Source of the DNA: Bacteroidales bacterium
Lineage (GTDB): Bacteria > Bacteroidota > Bacteroidia > Bacteroidales > WCHB1-69
DNA: 64,000 bases
Reading direction: 5' to 3'
NCBI GenBank assembly: GCA_017962845.1
Contig: JAGCUN010000035.1
Location: forward strand, 175,678 to 239,677
The position numbers were made by a program, and so were the translations under genes. The notes beneath the pieces were generated by a model. The model was not told where the DNA came from. It saw only the letters and a list, made by a program, of their open reading frames with translations, and searched no databases. Shown here piece by piece: positions 18,271 to 27,465 of the stretch (its first letter is position 1; every line of letters begins with the position of its first letter).

Positions 18271-21102
18271 ATGGCAGAGCGAAATATCATCATCAAAGGC
18301 GCTAAGGTCAACAACCTCAAGAATATTGATGCGGAAATTCCGCAGGGGAAATTAGTGGTGGTTACCGGACTTTCGGGTTCGGGAAAGTCGTCGTTGGCTT
18401 TCGACACGCTTTATGCGGAGGGACAGCGGCGATATGTGGAGAGTTTGAGTTCGTATGCCCGTCAGTTCATGGGCAAGATTTCCAAGCCCGATGTCGAGAG
18501 CATTCGCAACATTCCGCCGGCCATTGCCATCGAGCAGCGTGTGATTTCACGCAACCCGCGCTCCACCGTCGGTACCGCCACCGAGATTTACGAGTATATC
18601 AAACTGCTGTATGCCCGTGTGGGACGCACCTTTTCGCCCATCAGCCACAAGGAGGTGAAGCGCGAGACCGCCGCTGACGTGCTGAAATATGTGGGCAGCC
18701 TTCCGGATGATGCCCGCCTCTATGTGCTGGCTCCCGTGGTAGTGATTGCCGACCGCACTCTCGCCGAACAACTCGCCATCCTTCAACAAGAAGGATACAG
18801 TCGTTTGGTGTATAATAAGCAAATTATTGATATAGAAGATTTTATAAATGGAAGAAAGCACTCCAAACCGGTAGGATTATTTATCCTTATCGACCGTTTC
18901 AAGATGGCGGATATTCACGATATGCAGAGCCGTTTGGCCGCGTCGGTAGAGACCGCCTTCAAGGAAGGGAAGGGGAGTTGTGTGGTGCAGGTGGAGCAGG
19001 GGGATTCTGTTAAGCAGAAGAGTTTCAGCGACTTGATGGAGATGGATGGGATAAAATTCGAGGAACCTTCGCTCAACCTGTTCAGCTTCAACAATCCGTT
19101 TGGTGCGTGCCCGTCGTGCGGCGGCACCGGCATGGTGGAGGGTATCGACCCTGGGTTGGTGATTCCGAACACATCGCTATCGGTTTTCGAGGGAGCAGTG
19201 GCTTGCTGGCATGGCGATAAGTTGAGCGAGTGGAAGAACTGGTTCGTCAAGTCGTCGGTGAAATTGGGATTTCCACCTCATCGTGCGGTGGAGGATCTAA
19301 CCCCCGAAGAGTATGATTTGTTGTGGAACGGCGACCCCGACCGCAATGTTCATGGCGTGAAGCAGTTTTTTGAATATGTTGATACTCAAAAATATAAGAT
19401 ACAATATCGTGTGTTGGCCAGTCGCTATACAGGTCGCACGGTGTGCCCCGACTGTCGGGGGCGCCGCCTGCGCAAAGAGGCCGGTTATGTGCTGGTGAAC
19501 GGCAAATCTATCATGGAATTGGTGGAGATGCCAGTTTGCGAGCTGTACGACTTTTTCAAGAATTTTACCTTCCCCACCCGCAACGATGAGGTAATTGGCA
19601 AGAACATTCTGGCCGAGTTGGTGAAGCGTTTGGGATTCCTGATGGATGTGGGGCTCGGATACCTCACGTTGAACCGGGCGGCCCGGAGTCTGTCGGGTGG
19701 CGAGTCGCAGCGTATCAACTTGGCGGCCTCGTTGGGCAGCAGTTTGGTGGGCTCGCTCTACATCCTGGATGAACCGAGTATCGGCCTGCATCCTCGTGAC
19801 ACCCAGCAGCTGATTGGGGTGCTGAAACACCTGCGCGACATCGGCAATACCGTGGTGGTGGTGGAGCACGACGAGGAGATTATCCGTGCCGCCGACTATA
19901 TCATCGACATGGGTCCCGAAGCGGGCCGGTTGGGTGGCGAGATTGTCTTCTCGGGCACTTTCGATGAGCTCATTACCCGTTCCGATAACCTTACCGCCTC
20001 CTATATCCGTGGCATGGTGCAGCCGGGTGCTGCCAACACGCTGGAGATTCCGCTTCCCGACCACCGCCGCAAATGGCGCAATTTCGTGGAAGTGATCGGA
20101 GCGCGAGAGCATAACTTGCAGAATATCAATGTGAAAATTCCTCTCGAAGTGCTGACGATGATTACGGGTGTAAGTGGTTCGGGAAAGAGCACGCTGATCA
20201 AAGATATTCTCTATCCTGGACTTTGTAAAAAGGTAGAAGACAGTAATATAAGGGTCGGGAAGCATAAGGAGATTGATGCCGACATGAACCATATTTCGGA
20301 GGTGGTGATTGTGGATCAGAATCCTATCGGAAAGTCATCTCGCTCGAATCCAGCGGTTTACATCAAAGCTTACGATGAAATTCGTGAGCTGTATGCCTCG
20401 CAGCCGCTCTCCAAACAGCGCAACTACAAGGCAGGTTTCTTCTCTTTCAACACGCCGGGTGGACGCTGCGAAGAGTGTGAAGGTGAGGGAGTTATCCATG
20501 TCGGAATGCAGTTCATGGCCGATGTGGATATCGTGTGCTCAGAGTGTCATGGCAAGCATTTCAAAGAGGAGATTTTGGAGGTGAAAATCAATGGGAAGGA
20601 TGTAAATGATATTTTGGAAATGACCATCAATCAGGCGGTTGAGTTCTTTGAGTCGATTCAAGAAACGCACCGTTCGGTGAAAGGTATCATCTCCAAGTTG
20701 CGTTATTTGCAGGATGTGGGGTTGGGCTATCTCAAGATGGGACAGCCGTCGCAGACGCTGTCGGGCGGTGAGTCGCAGCGCGTGAAACTCGCCCTTTACC
20801 TCTCTCAGGGCGAACGCAAAAACAACGTGCTTTTCATCTTCGATGAGCCGACCACAGGACTTCATTTCCACGATATTAATAAATTGTATAGTGCTTTCAA
20901 TCAGTTGATTGAAAAAGGAAATTCAATCATTGTGATTGAGCATAATCCCGAACTTATCAAGTGTGCCGACTGGATTGTGGATCTCGGTCCGGAGGGCGGC
21001 GACCAGGGTGGAAAGGTGGTGTGCGAGGGTACGCCGGAAGATGTGGCACGTTGTGAGGCTTCCTATACGGGGAAAGTTTTGAAGGAGAAGTTAAGACTTT
21101 AG
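18271..21102 (+). CDS. uvrA: Excinuclease ABC subunit A
   Basis: UvrA finds bulky DNA lesions and loads UvrB in nucleotide excision repair. At 943 residues it is full length. It has two ABC ATPase modules: Walker [10 protein letters not shown] near residue 35 and GVSGSGKST near 636, and signature [17 protein letters not shown] near 482 and [17 protein letters not shown] near 830. The zinc-finger cysteines are visible in [19 protein letters not shown] and [11 protein letters not shown]. Nothing is missing. It is transcribed alone or with kdsD, 45 bases downstream. Confidence 0.98.
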   Translation: MAERNIIIKGAKVNNLKNIDAEIPQGKLVVVTGLSGSGKSSLAFDTLYAEGQRRYVESLSSYARQFMGKISKPDVESIRNIPPAIAIEQRVISRNPRSTVGTATEIYEYIKLLYARVGRTFSPISHKEVKRETAADVLKYVGSLPDDARLYVLAPVVVIADRTLAEQLAILQQEGYSRLVYNKQIIDIEDFINGRKHSKPVGLFILIDRFKMADIHDMQSRLAASVETAFKEGKGSCVVQVEQGDSVKQKSFSDLMEMDGIKFEEPSLNLFSFNNPFGACPSCGGTGMVEGIDPGLVIPNTSLSVFEGAVACWHGDKLSEWKNWFVKSSVKLGFPPHRAVEDLTPEEYDLLWNGDPDRNVHGVKQFFEYVDTQKYKIQYRVLASRYTGRTVCPDCRGRRLRKEAGYVLVNGKSIMELVEMPVCELYDFFKNFTFPTRNDEVIGKNILAELVKRLGFLMDVGLGYLTLNRAARSLSGGESQRINLAASLGSSLVGSLYILDEPSIGLHPRDTQQLIGVLKHLRDIGNTVVVVEHDEEIIRAADYIIDMGPEAGRLGGEIVFSGTFDELITRSDNLTASYIRGMVQPGAANTLEIPLPDHRRKWRNFVEVIGAREHNLQNINVKIPLEVLTMITGVSGSGKSTLIKDILYPGLCKKVEDSNIRVGKHKEIDADMNHISEVVIVDQNPIGKSSRSNPAVYIKAYDEIRELYASQPLSKQRNYKAGFFSFNTPGGRCEECEGEGVIHVGMQFMADVDIVCSECHGKHFKEEILEVKINGKDVNDILEMTINQAVEFFESIQETHRSVKGIISKLRYLQDVGLGYLKMGQPSQTLSGGESQRVKLALYLSQGERKNNVLFIFDEPTTGLHFHDINKLYSAFNQLIEKGNSIIVIEHNPELIKCADWIVDLGPEGGDQGGKVVCEGTPEDVARCEASYTGKVLKEKLRL

Positions 21103-21147
21103 TAGCTATAAATAATTATAAATTGTTAATTGTCAATTATTAAAACG

Positions 21148-22101
21148 ATGGATATCCATGCTGTAGCAGTAGAAACCCTCCGGTTGGAGGCGGAGGCAGT
21201 CGGCAATCTGCAAAACTTTGTCGATCAGTCGTTTGAAGAAAGTGTAAAGGCCATCTATGCGATGAAAGGTCGTTTGGTGGTGACGGGCATTGGGAAGAGC
21301 GCCATTATTGCGCAGAAGATTGTGGCCACGATGAACTCCACCGGCACGCCTTCGGTGTTCATGCATGCCGCCGATGCCATCCATGGCGACCTGGGCATCA
21401 TACAGCCCGACGATGTGGTGCTGTGCATTTCGAAGAGCGGCAACACGCCCGAGATTTCCGTGTTGGTGCCGATTCTCAAACGCAGCGGCAACCTGCTGAT
21501 AGCGTTGGTGGGCAACACCGACTCGTTCTTAGCTCGTGAGGCCAACTTTGTACTGAACTGCACGGTAAGTCAGGAGGCTTGTCCCAACAACTTGGCACCT
21601 ACCTGTAGTTCCACCGCGCAGTTGGCGATGGGCGATGCGTTGGCCAGCTGCCTGATTGCGTTGCGTGGATTTACCTCGCAGGATTTCGCCAAATACCACC
21701 CTGGCGGTGTATTGGGCAAACGCCTCTATGTGAAGGTGGAGGATCTGTACAAGTTCAACGAGAAGCCGCAGGTGTCGCCCGACGACTCCATCCAGCAGGT
21801 GATTCTGGAAATTTCAGGGAAATGCCTCGGTGTGACGGCAGTGGTGGAGAACGGCAAGGTGGTGGGCGCCATCACCGATGGCGACCTGCGCCGTATGTTG
21901 CAGCGCAACGCCGACTTCCACGGCCTGAAGGCCGCTGACGTGATGACGCACAATCCGAAAACGGTCGGCTCGCAGGTTTTGGCAGTGGAAGCCCTCGACA
22001 TGATGCGTAAAAAGCAGATTACCAATCTGTTTGTGGTGGATGCTGGACAGTATATGGGCGTGATTCATATCCATGATATTATCAAGGAAGGCATTTACTA
22101 A
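21148..22101 (+). CDS. kdsD: D-arabinose 5-phosphate isomerase (KpsF/GutQ family)
   Basis: Isomerises ribulose 5-phosphate to arabinose 5-phosphate, the first step to Kdo for LPS. It has an N-terminal SIS domain (VVTGIGKSAIIAQKIVATMN, then CISKSGNTPEISVLVPILK) and two C-terminal CBS domains (about 205-317: VTAVVENGKVVGAITDGDLR and NLFVVDAGQYMGVIHIHDII). The conserved KYHPGGVLGKRL motif lies between them. I chose the ATG at 21148 (MDIHAVAVETL), not the in-frame TTG at 21130. The product is 317 residues, normal for KdsD. Confidence 0.94.
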   Translation: MDIHAVAVETLRLEAEAVGNLQNFVDQSFEESVKAIYAMKGRLVVTGIGKSAIIAQKIVATMNSTGTPSVFMHAADAIHGDLGIIQPDDVVLCISKSGNTPEISVLVPILKRSGNLLIALVGNTDSFLAREANFVLNCTVSQEACPNNLAPTCSSTAQLAMGDALASCLIALRGFTSQDFAKYHPGGVLGKRLYVKVEDLYKFNEKPQVSPDDSIQQVILEISGKCLGVTAVVENGKVVGAITDGDLRRMLQRNADFHGLKAADVMTHNPKTVGSQVLAVEALDMMRKKQITNLFVVDAGQYMGVIHIHDIIKEGIY

Positions 22102-22124
22102 CAGCTACTTATACCAAAATTACC

Positions 22125-22481
22125 ATGAACTACTTTCTTACTATATTATTATTAGTCATTGCTAACATCTTTATGACCATAGCGTGGTACGGTCACCTGA
22201 AATTTGGCACGGGCAAGCTGGCGTTGCCGCTCATCATCCTAATCAGTTGGGGCATCGCGCTGATTGAATACTGCTTTCAGGTGCCGGCCAACCGTATCGG
22301 CTACGTGGAGCACGGCGGCCCGTTTAACCTCTGGCAGCTAAAGGTGATACAGGAGGCCATCACCTTGATAGTGTTCACTCTGTTCACCATTTTATTCTTT
22401 AAAAATGAACACTTTACCTACAACCACCTTATCGGTTTCGGTTTTCTGATTTTGGCGGTGTATTTTATTTTCAGGAAATAA
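22125..22481 (+). CDS. DUF486 family DMT-like membrane protein
   Basis: A 118-residue protein with four predicted membrane helices, DMT-like in character. Recognisable DUF486 features are MTIAWYGHLKF near the N-terminus, ISWGIALIEYCFQVPANRIG in the middle, and LKVIQEAITLIVFTLFTILF towards the end. The family is widespread and its transport substrate is not known. It lies 23 bases after kdsD and converges on the gene on the other strand, with a hairpin between them. Confidence 0.9.
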   Translation: MNYFLTILLLVIANIFMTIAWYGHLKFGTGKLALPLIILISWGIALIEYCFQVPANRIGYVEHGGPFNLWQLKVIQEAITLIVFTLFTILFFKNEHFTYNHLIGFGFLILAVYFIFRK

Positions 22482-22496
22482 TATTAGCTTGATAAT

Positions 22497-22528
22497 GAAA
22501 GTGTTGTGATGTATATATCACCACTTTC
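22497..22528. terminator. Hairpin between convergent genes
   Basis: Outer arms GAAAGTG and CACTTTC and inner arms GTGAT and ATCAC form a two-part hairpin in the gap between DUF486 and the minus-strand T9SS gene, overlapping the latter's TGA. There is no strong T-run on either strand, so termination is inferred from its position between converging genes. Confidence 0.4.
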
Positions 22529-23705
22529 CGTCAGTTAATTTCACCACTTTTTTTACGCAACCTGCGCCACCAGAAGCATATACGCGAACGAAGTATATGC
22601 CTGCTGGCCAATTTTGAGTATGGAAAGTGAATTCCCTAGTGAATAAGAGCAATGTACCAGGATAGGAAGGAACTACTTTTTCTACAAGTTCACCAATACT
22701 GTTATAAACATAAATACTTCCATAGTAGTTCTGTTCACCGAAATCTAATGTCAGCTGGTCGTTGAAGGGGTTGGGGAAGATGGTGGGAGTGGGAAGGGTG
22801 AGACCGTGAATGCCTGTTGTGTCAATCGGCGGGTCTTCCGGATCGTCGGGGTCGTCGGGGATGACGGTGGTGGTGTCATCCACATACAGCAGCAGCTGGT
22901 AAAGCGAGTCGCACTGGTCAACAAAGCGCACGCGCCGCTGGTACAGGTACTCGCCGTCGCCATACACCCCTTGCAGGAAAAATCCGTTCTCGTAGTAGTT
23001 CTCCCCGCTGATGATGGTGTCGTGCAGCACCAGCGTGTCCATGCACTTGCTCCCCATGAAGGTGAGGTTGTCGAATTTGATGTTGCCCTGATACGCCGTC
23101 GAGAGGATGCTGTCCACGGTGATGCGAAGGTAAATCATCGGCTGGTCCTCCAGTACGGTGAGGTCTTCCATGTTCAGATACTGTACTTCAAAGTCGAGGG
23201 GTTCGCAGGGTTTCTCTTGGATGAGATGGTAGGTGCTGCCATCGGTGCTCCATTCGAAGATCATCTTCTTGAAACCGGTGTTGGAGCGGGTGACGGCATA
23301 GCGCAGCGAGATCTTGGAATAGAGGGTGGTGGGGGTGGAGAGCACAATGCGACGCCCTGCTGAGTTGGGGTGCTTGATGCCCAAGCAGTATCCATCGAAG
23401 GGCTCTTCGCGAGGGTCGCCCAACACCGTGCCGGTCCAGTCGTTTTTCAACATCTGGGCATAATTGGTGGTGGTGACGGTGGCGAACTGGGACGAGCCAT
23501 GGGTGCCATCGGCATACAGCACCGCATTGCTGAAGTTGCCGAATTCCGCTATGAAAGAGGTTCCATACCAGTACTGCGGCTCCACCGCCTCATCGAAGGT
23601 CCATGAGGTGAAAGCTTCCGGCGTGGGTTGTGCCAAACCGATGTTTCCGACAAGTCCCAAAATAATTGTCACTAAAAGATTGACAAACAGGTTTTTATAA
23701 TTCAT
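22518..23705 (-). CDS. Secreted protein with T9SS type A sorting domain, function unknown
   Basis: A 395-residue exported protein. The signal peptide is at about 1-25 (LFVNLLVTIILGLVGNIGLA). The region 28-215 is beta-rich and reads like a jelly-roll or lectin-like fold (YWYGTSFIAEFGNFSNAVLY, then YLRITVDSILSTAYQGNIKF). An Asp/Pro linker (PDDPDDPEDPP, about 288-298) leads to the C-terminal T9SS domain (TPTIFPNPFNDQLTLDFGEQ to WPAGIYFVRVY). The protein should be delivered to the cell surface. It lies just downstream of two glycosyltransferase genes. I see no catalytic signature. Confidence 0.82.
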   Translation of the reverse strand: MNYKNLFVNLLVTIILGLVGNIGLAQPTPEAFTSWTFDEAVEPQYWYGTSFIAEFGNFSNAVLYADGTHGSSQFATVTTTNYAQMLKNDWTGTVLGDPREEPFDGYCLGIKHPNSAGRRIVLSTPTTLYSKISLRYAVTRSNTGFKKMIFEWSTDGSTYHLIQEKPCEPLDFEVQYLNMEDLTVLEDQPMIYLRITVDSILSTAYQGNIKFDNLTFMGSKCMDTLVLHDTIISGENYYENGFFLQGVYGDGEYLYQRRVRFVDQCDSLYQLLLYVDDTTTVIPDDPDDPEDPPIDTTGIHGLTLPTPTIFPNPFNDQLTLDFGEQNYYGSIYVYNSIGELVEKVVPSYPGTLLLFTREFTFHTQNWPAGIYFVRVYASGGAGCVKKVVKLTDGKW

Positions 23706-23723
23706 TTTATGAAAGTATAAAGG

Positions 23724-25511
23724 TCATTTGCGTATGTCAGATGCCCACACTTCAATCTTTTTGATGAAGACAGGCTGTTTGCCCTGATGCCAGTAGTAGA
23801 GGCAGAGTTCATCATCAGCTTGTCGTATTTCAGGAGTCAAGTAGTTAATTTCTATGGTGTTCCACTCGTTGGGAGTCAGGGTGTCGGGCAAAGGGAAGGT
23901 GCGATACTTGTAGTTGCCTTCCTTGTGTTGGAAGGTGGCGACCAATAGTCCTGGGTTGTCCGCCACCGGTGCGGTGGGTTTTACCGTAAAGGTGACTCTC
24001 ATCCAGGCATGGTCGGTAGGGCTGATGTCATAATAAGGGATCCTCAGGTCTGGGATGAATTCCTTGGTGGAGTCGGTGCGACCAGATTCCGCATCGTAAG
24101 TTTTGGCCGCTACAAAATGTTCCACATAGTTACGGGTGCTGTCCATCACCTCCACTCCGCTGGCATCGCGACGTATGAGCCACAAGCCAGGATTACATTT
24201 CGCCCTGTCGGTCTGGAAGAAATTGGCGAAATAGGCCTCCTTAGTCATCAACTCGGGGTCGATGATGCGTTTTTTGTACTGCCAGGTCTGGAACAGATTG
24301 AGCACGCACAGCAGTCCCAACACGATCATCATGGGAATTTTGAACCCTTTTCGCCATTCTGTCACCGACTGTACCATAAAGCCTAATGGCAGTGCAAGTA
24401 CCGCGTATGACTGCACGTAGGCGCGCTGGCTGAACGAGCCGGCATACCACCAGCACGACCAACAGGACACCAAATAGATATTGCAAAGAAGGAAGAGCAG
24501 ACAGGCCAGCGCACACTCCTTCCCGCGCCGGAAAGCCCCCACAAATCCGAAGAGCATGAGAAACATCATCGGCGTGTACACAAACCAACCCTTGCGGAAC
24601 GAAAGCAAAGTTCCTTTGATGTGGGGATGGAAAAAGTCCATGCCCTCCCCGGGGTTGTTGTAACTGTCGAGCAGCCAATGCCCCGCATAGGCGTGCCAGT
24701 ACAACAGCTGCAGACTGCCGATGGCACCGACGATCAGGGCGCAGACCAACATTTGTTTCCAGTTTTTCAGTACCTTATTGAAAAGTGCACGCAAGGAAGT
24801 GGGAGCCCACAGGAACGGGATGAGCAGACAGATGATGTCAGTGGGACGGGTGAGGATGATGAGTCCTGCACTCACTGCAATGGGCAGGATATTTCCCCAA
24901 CTTTGTCGTTGGTGCCACCGTATTGTAAAGTATATCAGTGCCGTATAGAGGAAAAATAGTTGTGCATGGATGCCCGCTATGCCAAATACAGTGTTGGCAA
25001 AAAGGTTGGTGCCTAATAGCAGTAGGCAGAGGGTGATGGCGGTGACTTTTTCAGAAAAGAAATGCAGTAGGATGCGACGCAGCAGGAACATGGCCGCTAT
25101 GAAATAGCAAAAGCATCCGACCGCGATAGCTATCTGGTAGGGGAGTGAGAAACCGTCGGCCACACCTCCGGTCAGCAACGTGTATGCATGCGCCAGAAGG
25201 AAGAAAGGTGCGAACAACACCGCCTGCCCCGCCGTGTAGCGGATGAGCCAACACCCACTGTCGGTTTGCCAAATCTGATATAGCGTTGCTGTGTTTTCAT
25301 ATTGATCCACAATGGCTTGCAAGTGCTGCGTGTCGTGGATGCCGAGGTCATGGTAGATGAAAAGCTGCGGAAGATACAAGTAATAGCCGAAAGTGTCCCA
25401 TGATAGAATGTTGTCAGGAAAACTGATGAGGGCCGTGATGGCGGCAATCACCACCAGACCAACAACTGTGATGCGCGATAACGAGAGATTGTATTTCAGC
25501 TTGAAGGACAT
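23724..25511 (-). CDS. Multi-pass GT-C-like membrane glycosyltransferase
   Basis: A 595-residue integral membrane protein. About ten to twelve hydrophobic helices fill residues 15-420. A hydrophilic, beta-rich C-terminal domain (about 440-595) probably lies in the periplasm. The first loop holds the acidic motif SWDTFGYYLYLP, like the catalytic Asp of GT-C enzymes that use polyprenyl-phosphate sugars. The acceptor is unknown. The gene is 3 bases downstream of a GT2 enzyme of the dolichyl-phosphate-mannose-synthase type, which could make its lipid-linked donor; that pairing is an inference from context. Confidence 0.65.
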   Translation of the reverse strand: MSFKLKYNLSLSRITVVGLVVIAAITALISFPDNILSWDTFGYYLYLPQLFIYHDLGIHDTQHLQAIVDQYENTATLYQIWQTDSGCWLIRYTAGQAVLFAPFFLLAHAYTLLTGGVADGFSLPYQIAIAVGCFCYFIAAMFLLRRILLHFFSEKVTAITLCLLLLGTNLFANTVFGIAGIHAQLFFLYTALIYFTIRWHQRQSWGNILPIAVSAGLIILTRPTDIICLLIPFLWAPTSLRALFNKVLKNWKQMLVCALIVGAIGSLQLLYWHAYAGHWLLDSYNNPGEGMDFFHPHIKGTLLSFRKGWFVYTPMMFLMLFGFVGAFRRGKECALACLLFLLCNIYLVSCWSCWWYAGSFSQRAYVQSYAVLALPLGFMVQSVTEWRKGFKIPMMIVLGLLCVLNLFQTWQYKKRIIDPELMTKEAYFANFFQTDRAKCNPGLWLIRRDASGVEVMDSTRNYVEHFVAAKTYDAESGRTDSTKEFIPDLRIPYYDISPTDHAWMRVTFTVKPTAPVADNPGLLVATFQHKEGNYKYRTFPLPDTLTPNEWNTIEINYLTPEIRQADDELCLYYWHQGKQPVFIKKIEVWASDIRK

Positions 25512-25514
25512 GGT

Positions 25515-26249
25515 TTATTTTAAATACTTTCTTGTAAACCAATTATATTTTATAATGCAGTGGATAGCTCTTACCCCGTCCTTCCAACCGATGTGCTTCC
25601 CTTCTGCATAGCTTCTACCATAATAGGAGATGCCCACCTCGTAGATTCGGATGCCCTCGCGCTTGGCCATCTTGGCGATTTTGGCCGTCACTTCGGGCTC
25701 AAAACCAAAACGATTCTCCCTGAAAGCGATACGCTTGATGATGTCGGCACGGAACAGCTTGTAGCAGGTCTCCATGTCGGTGAGGTTGAGGTTGGAAAAT
25801 ACGTTGGAAAGCCATGTCAGGAACTTGTTTCCCTTGGTGTGCCAGAAAAAGGAGATGCGATGGGGCTTGCCACCACGATACCGCGAGCCGTAAACCACAT
25901 CGGCAAAACCCTCTACAATAGGGTGGAGGAGGAGGTTGTACTCTTCTGGGTCATATTCTAGATCAGCATCTTGCACGATCACATAGTCTCCAGTGGCTTC
26001 TTCGAAACCGCGATGCAATGCCGCTCCTTTCCCTTTGTTTACGGGCTGGTCGAAATAGCGTATGTCTGCCTCCGGATGCCCCTCCGCATAGCGGGCAATC
26101 GCCCCCCGCGAGTCATCCTTCGAACAATCGTTCACCAAGATCAACTCTTTTGTGAATCCGCCTACCAGGTTTACTGCTAGTACTTTATCAAGGATAAGAT
26201 GGATGGTTTTTTCTTCGTTATAAACTGGAATGATGATGGAAAGCTTCAT
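25515..26249 (-). CDS. Family 2 glycosyltransferase, polyprenyl-phosphate sugar synthase type
   Basis: A 244-residue GT2 enzyme lacking C-terminal membrane helices, so peripheral on the inner membrane. It shows [54 protein letters not shown] and the metal-binding [12 protein letters not shown]. This set matches DPM1-like enzymes that transfer a sugar from a nucleotide donor to polyprenyl phosphate. It overlaps neither neighbour and lies 3 bases before the GT-C-like gene, suggesting a donor-synthase and transferase pair. Confidence 0.88.
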   Translation of the reverse strand: MKLSIIIPVYNEEKTIHLILDKVLAVNLVGGFTKELILVNDCSKDDSRGAIARYAEGHPEADIRYFDQPVNKGKGAALHRGFEEATGDYVIVQDADLEYDPEEYNLLLHPIVEGFADVVYGSRYRGGKPHRISFFWHTKGNKFLTWLSNVFSNLNLTDMETCYKLFRADIIKRIAFRENRFGFEPEVTAKIAKMAKREGIRIYEVGISYYGRSYAEGKHIGWKDGVRAIHCIIKYNWFTRKYLK

Positions 26250-26284
26250 GTTGCAGTTGATGATAGTTTTTTACAATAATTCGG

Positions 26285-26292
26285 CAAAAATA
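26285..26292 (-). promoter_or_regulatory. -7 box upstream of the GT2 gene
   Basis: TATTTTTG on the minus strand, 35 bases before the GT2 start, in the 67-base gap to the DUF4878 gene. It would drive GT2, GT-C and the T9SS protein as one transcript. Confidence 0.45.
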
Positions 26293-26316
26293 CGCATTTT
26301 TTTAGAATAATTGTCA

Positions 26317-26709
26317 TTATTTATTTGAGTCAAGATACCACTTAAACCCTTTTCTTATAGTGTGGATCTCTTTTGACTCCGCTGCACCGTCGGTATATAT
26401 CATAACGACATGAACGGTAGCTTTGTCATCTTCTTTATCTACACTTACGATCTCATAGGACTTGATGCCATCATGTTCATTCTGCATGCTTAAAATACCC
26501 TTTTGACACAGACTGACCATTGTGCTGCGCTTGTGCTCCTTTTCTTCATCAGTTCCCTCATAATAAAAACAATCGGCAGCTTTTTCAGCATTCCCTTTTT
26601 GAATGGCTTTTACGTAGGCTTTTACTACTGTTTTGGGGGTGATGTGGGTGCAACCTGCACTCAGAATGGCCACCATAATAACAGTGATTGCGAAAATGAT
26701 TTTTTTCAT
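26317..26709 (-). CDS. DUF4878-like small lipoprotein
   Basis: A 130-residue predicted lipoprotein with signal MKKIIFAITVIMVAILSAGC. The mature part resembles DUF4878/NTF2-like lipoproteins: TPKTVVKAYVKAIQKGNAEK starts a cone-shaped fold, and the end (EIHTIRKGFKWYLDSNK) matches the family's closing strand. These are common in Bacteroidota and have no known enzymatic role. It is flanked by the GT2 gene and the YiiX-like gene, with 45 bases upstream. Confidence 0.7.
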   Translation of the reverse strand: MKKIIFAITVIMVAILSAGCTHITPKTVVKAYVKAIQKGNAEKAADCFYYEGTDEEKEHKRSTMVSLCQKGILSMQNEHDGIKSYEIVSVDKEDDKATVHVVMIYTDGAAESKEIHTIRKGFKWYLDSNK

Positions 26710-26754
26710 GTTGATAAAATTTTTGATTGATAACTATTTGAATTATAGAGTAAT

Positions 26755-27396
26755 TCAAAACTTTTTTTTGTGAATTAGATAAGGGCTGCTCCAAATGTCC
26801 TCGGGATAGATCACCTCGCTTTGGGCAAAAAGTGGTGCACTATGCCGCCGTTCTTCGCATAAATCCACCCCACAATCCGCATACACCAGCCGCACCAACT
26901 CGGTGCAGTAGAGTTGACTACTGTCTTCTATGTCATAGTCATTGTCGAATACCACCCGGCGCTCCACCAGCCGCATCGCATGACGCGCCGCCGCATCTGC
27001 CACAGAATCAGTACAGTGCACCCGCGCACAGGCCCCCGCCTTCGCACGGTCGGCACGATAGAACTCGGCGATGGACTCGCACTTGAGCACCTCCGGCTTG
27101 CCCTCCTCCGCCTCGCCGGGCACCGCATGAATCACACACCACCCCTCCGCCGCACGGTAGGCAATCCCAATATGAGAGTAGTCGCCCGCACTGATGTTCG
27201 TCACCACATGACTCTCGTATCCGCAGCCGTTCCGAAACAACAGGTCGCCATTGCGCAAGCCCAAAGTGTCGTACTGCACCCTTTCGTTCGCATTTGTCGA
27301 CTTGGAGCACGCAGAACATAGCAGACATACTGTAGCATTCAGCATCAGCATATTCACCAAAATGAAGTAAAATGGTACTTTGTGGCCTCTTCTCAT
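26755..27396 (-). CDS. YiiX/YebB-like permuted NlpC/P60 cysteine hydrolase, lipoprotein
   Basis: A 213-residue member of the permuted papain-like amidase group. LRNGDLLFRNGCGYESHVV opens the domain; DYSHIGIAYRAAEGWCVIHA holds the conserved His; SSQLYCTELVRLVYADCGVD holds the likely nucleophile Cys of the YCTELV motif. An N-terminal signal ends in LLCSACS, a lipobox-like site, so the enzyme is probably membrane-anchored outside the cytoplasm. Substrates for this group are thought to be peptidoglycan peptides or lipids, but none is proven here. Confidence 0.78.
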   Translation of the reverse strand: MRRGHKVPFYFILVNMLMLNATVCLLCSACSKSTNANERVQYDTLGLRNGDLLFRNGCGYESHVVTNISAGDYSHIGIAYRAAEGWCVIHAVPGEAEEGKPEVLKCESIAEFYRADRAKAGACARVHCTDSVADAAARHAMRLVERRVVFDNDYDIEDSSQLYCTELVRLVYADCGVDLCEERRHSAPLFAQSEVIYPEDIWSSPYLIHKKKF

Positions 27397-27403
27397 ACAG
27401 CGG

Positions 27404-27411
27404 CAAAATTA
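27404..27411 (-). promoter_or_regulatory. -7 box upstream of the YiiX-like gene
   Basis: TAATTTTG on the minus strand, 8 bases from the annotated ATG at 27396. Such a short leader suggests either a near-leaderless message or a true start further in. No clear -33 box is present. Confidence 0.35.
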
Positions 27412-27465
27412 CAAATTATTCTGTAACAGAAACCTTTTCAGATGAAAAATGTGAAAATAGCGTGG

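Noticed and set aside
19297..20292. A 331-codon minus-strand open frame within uvrA
   Set aside because: It is the antisense shadow of intact uvrA and shows no recognisable motif.
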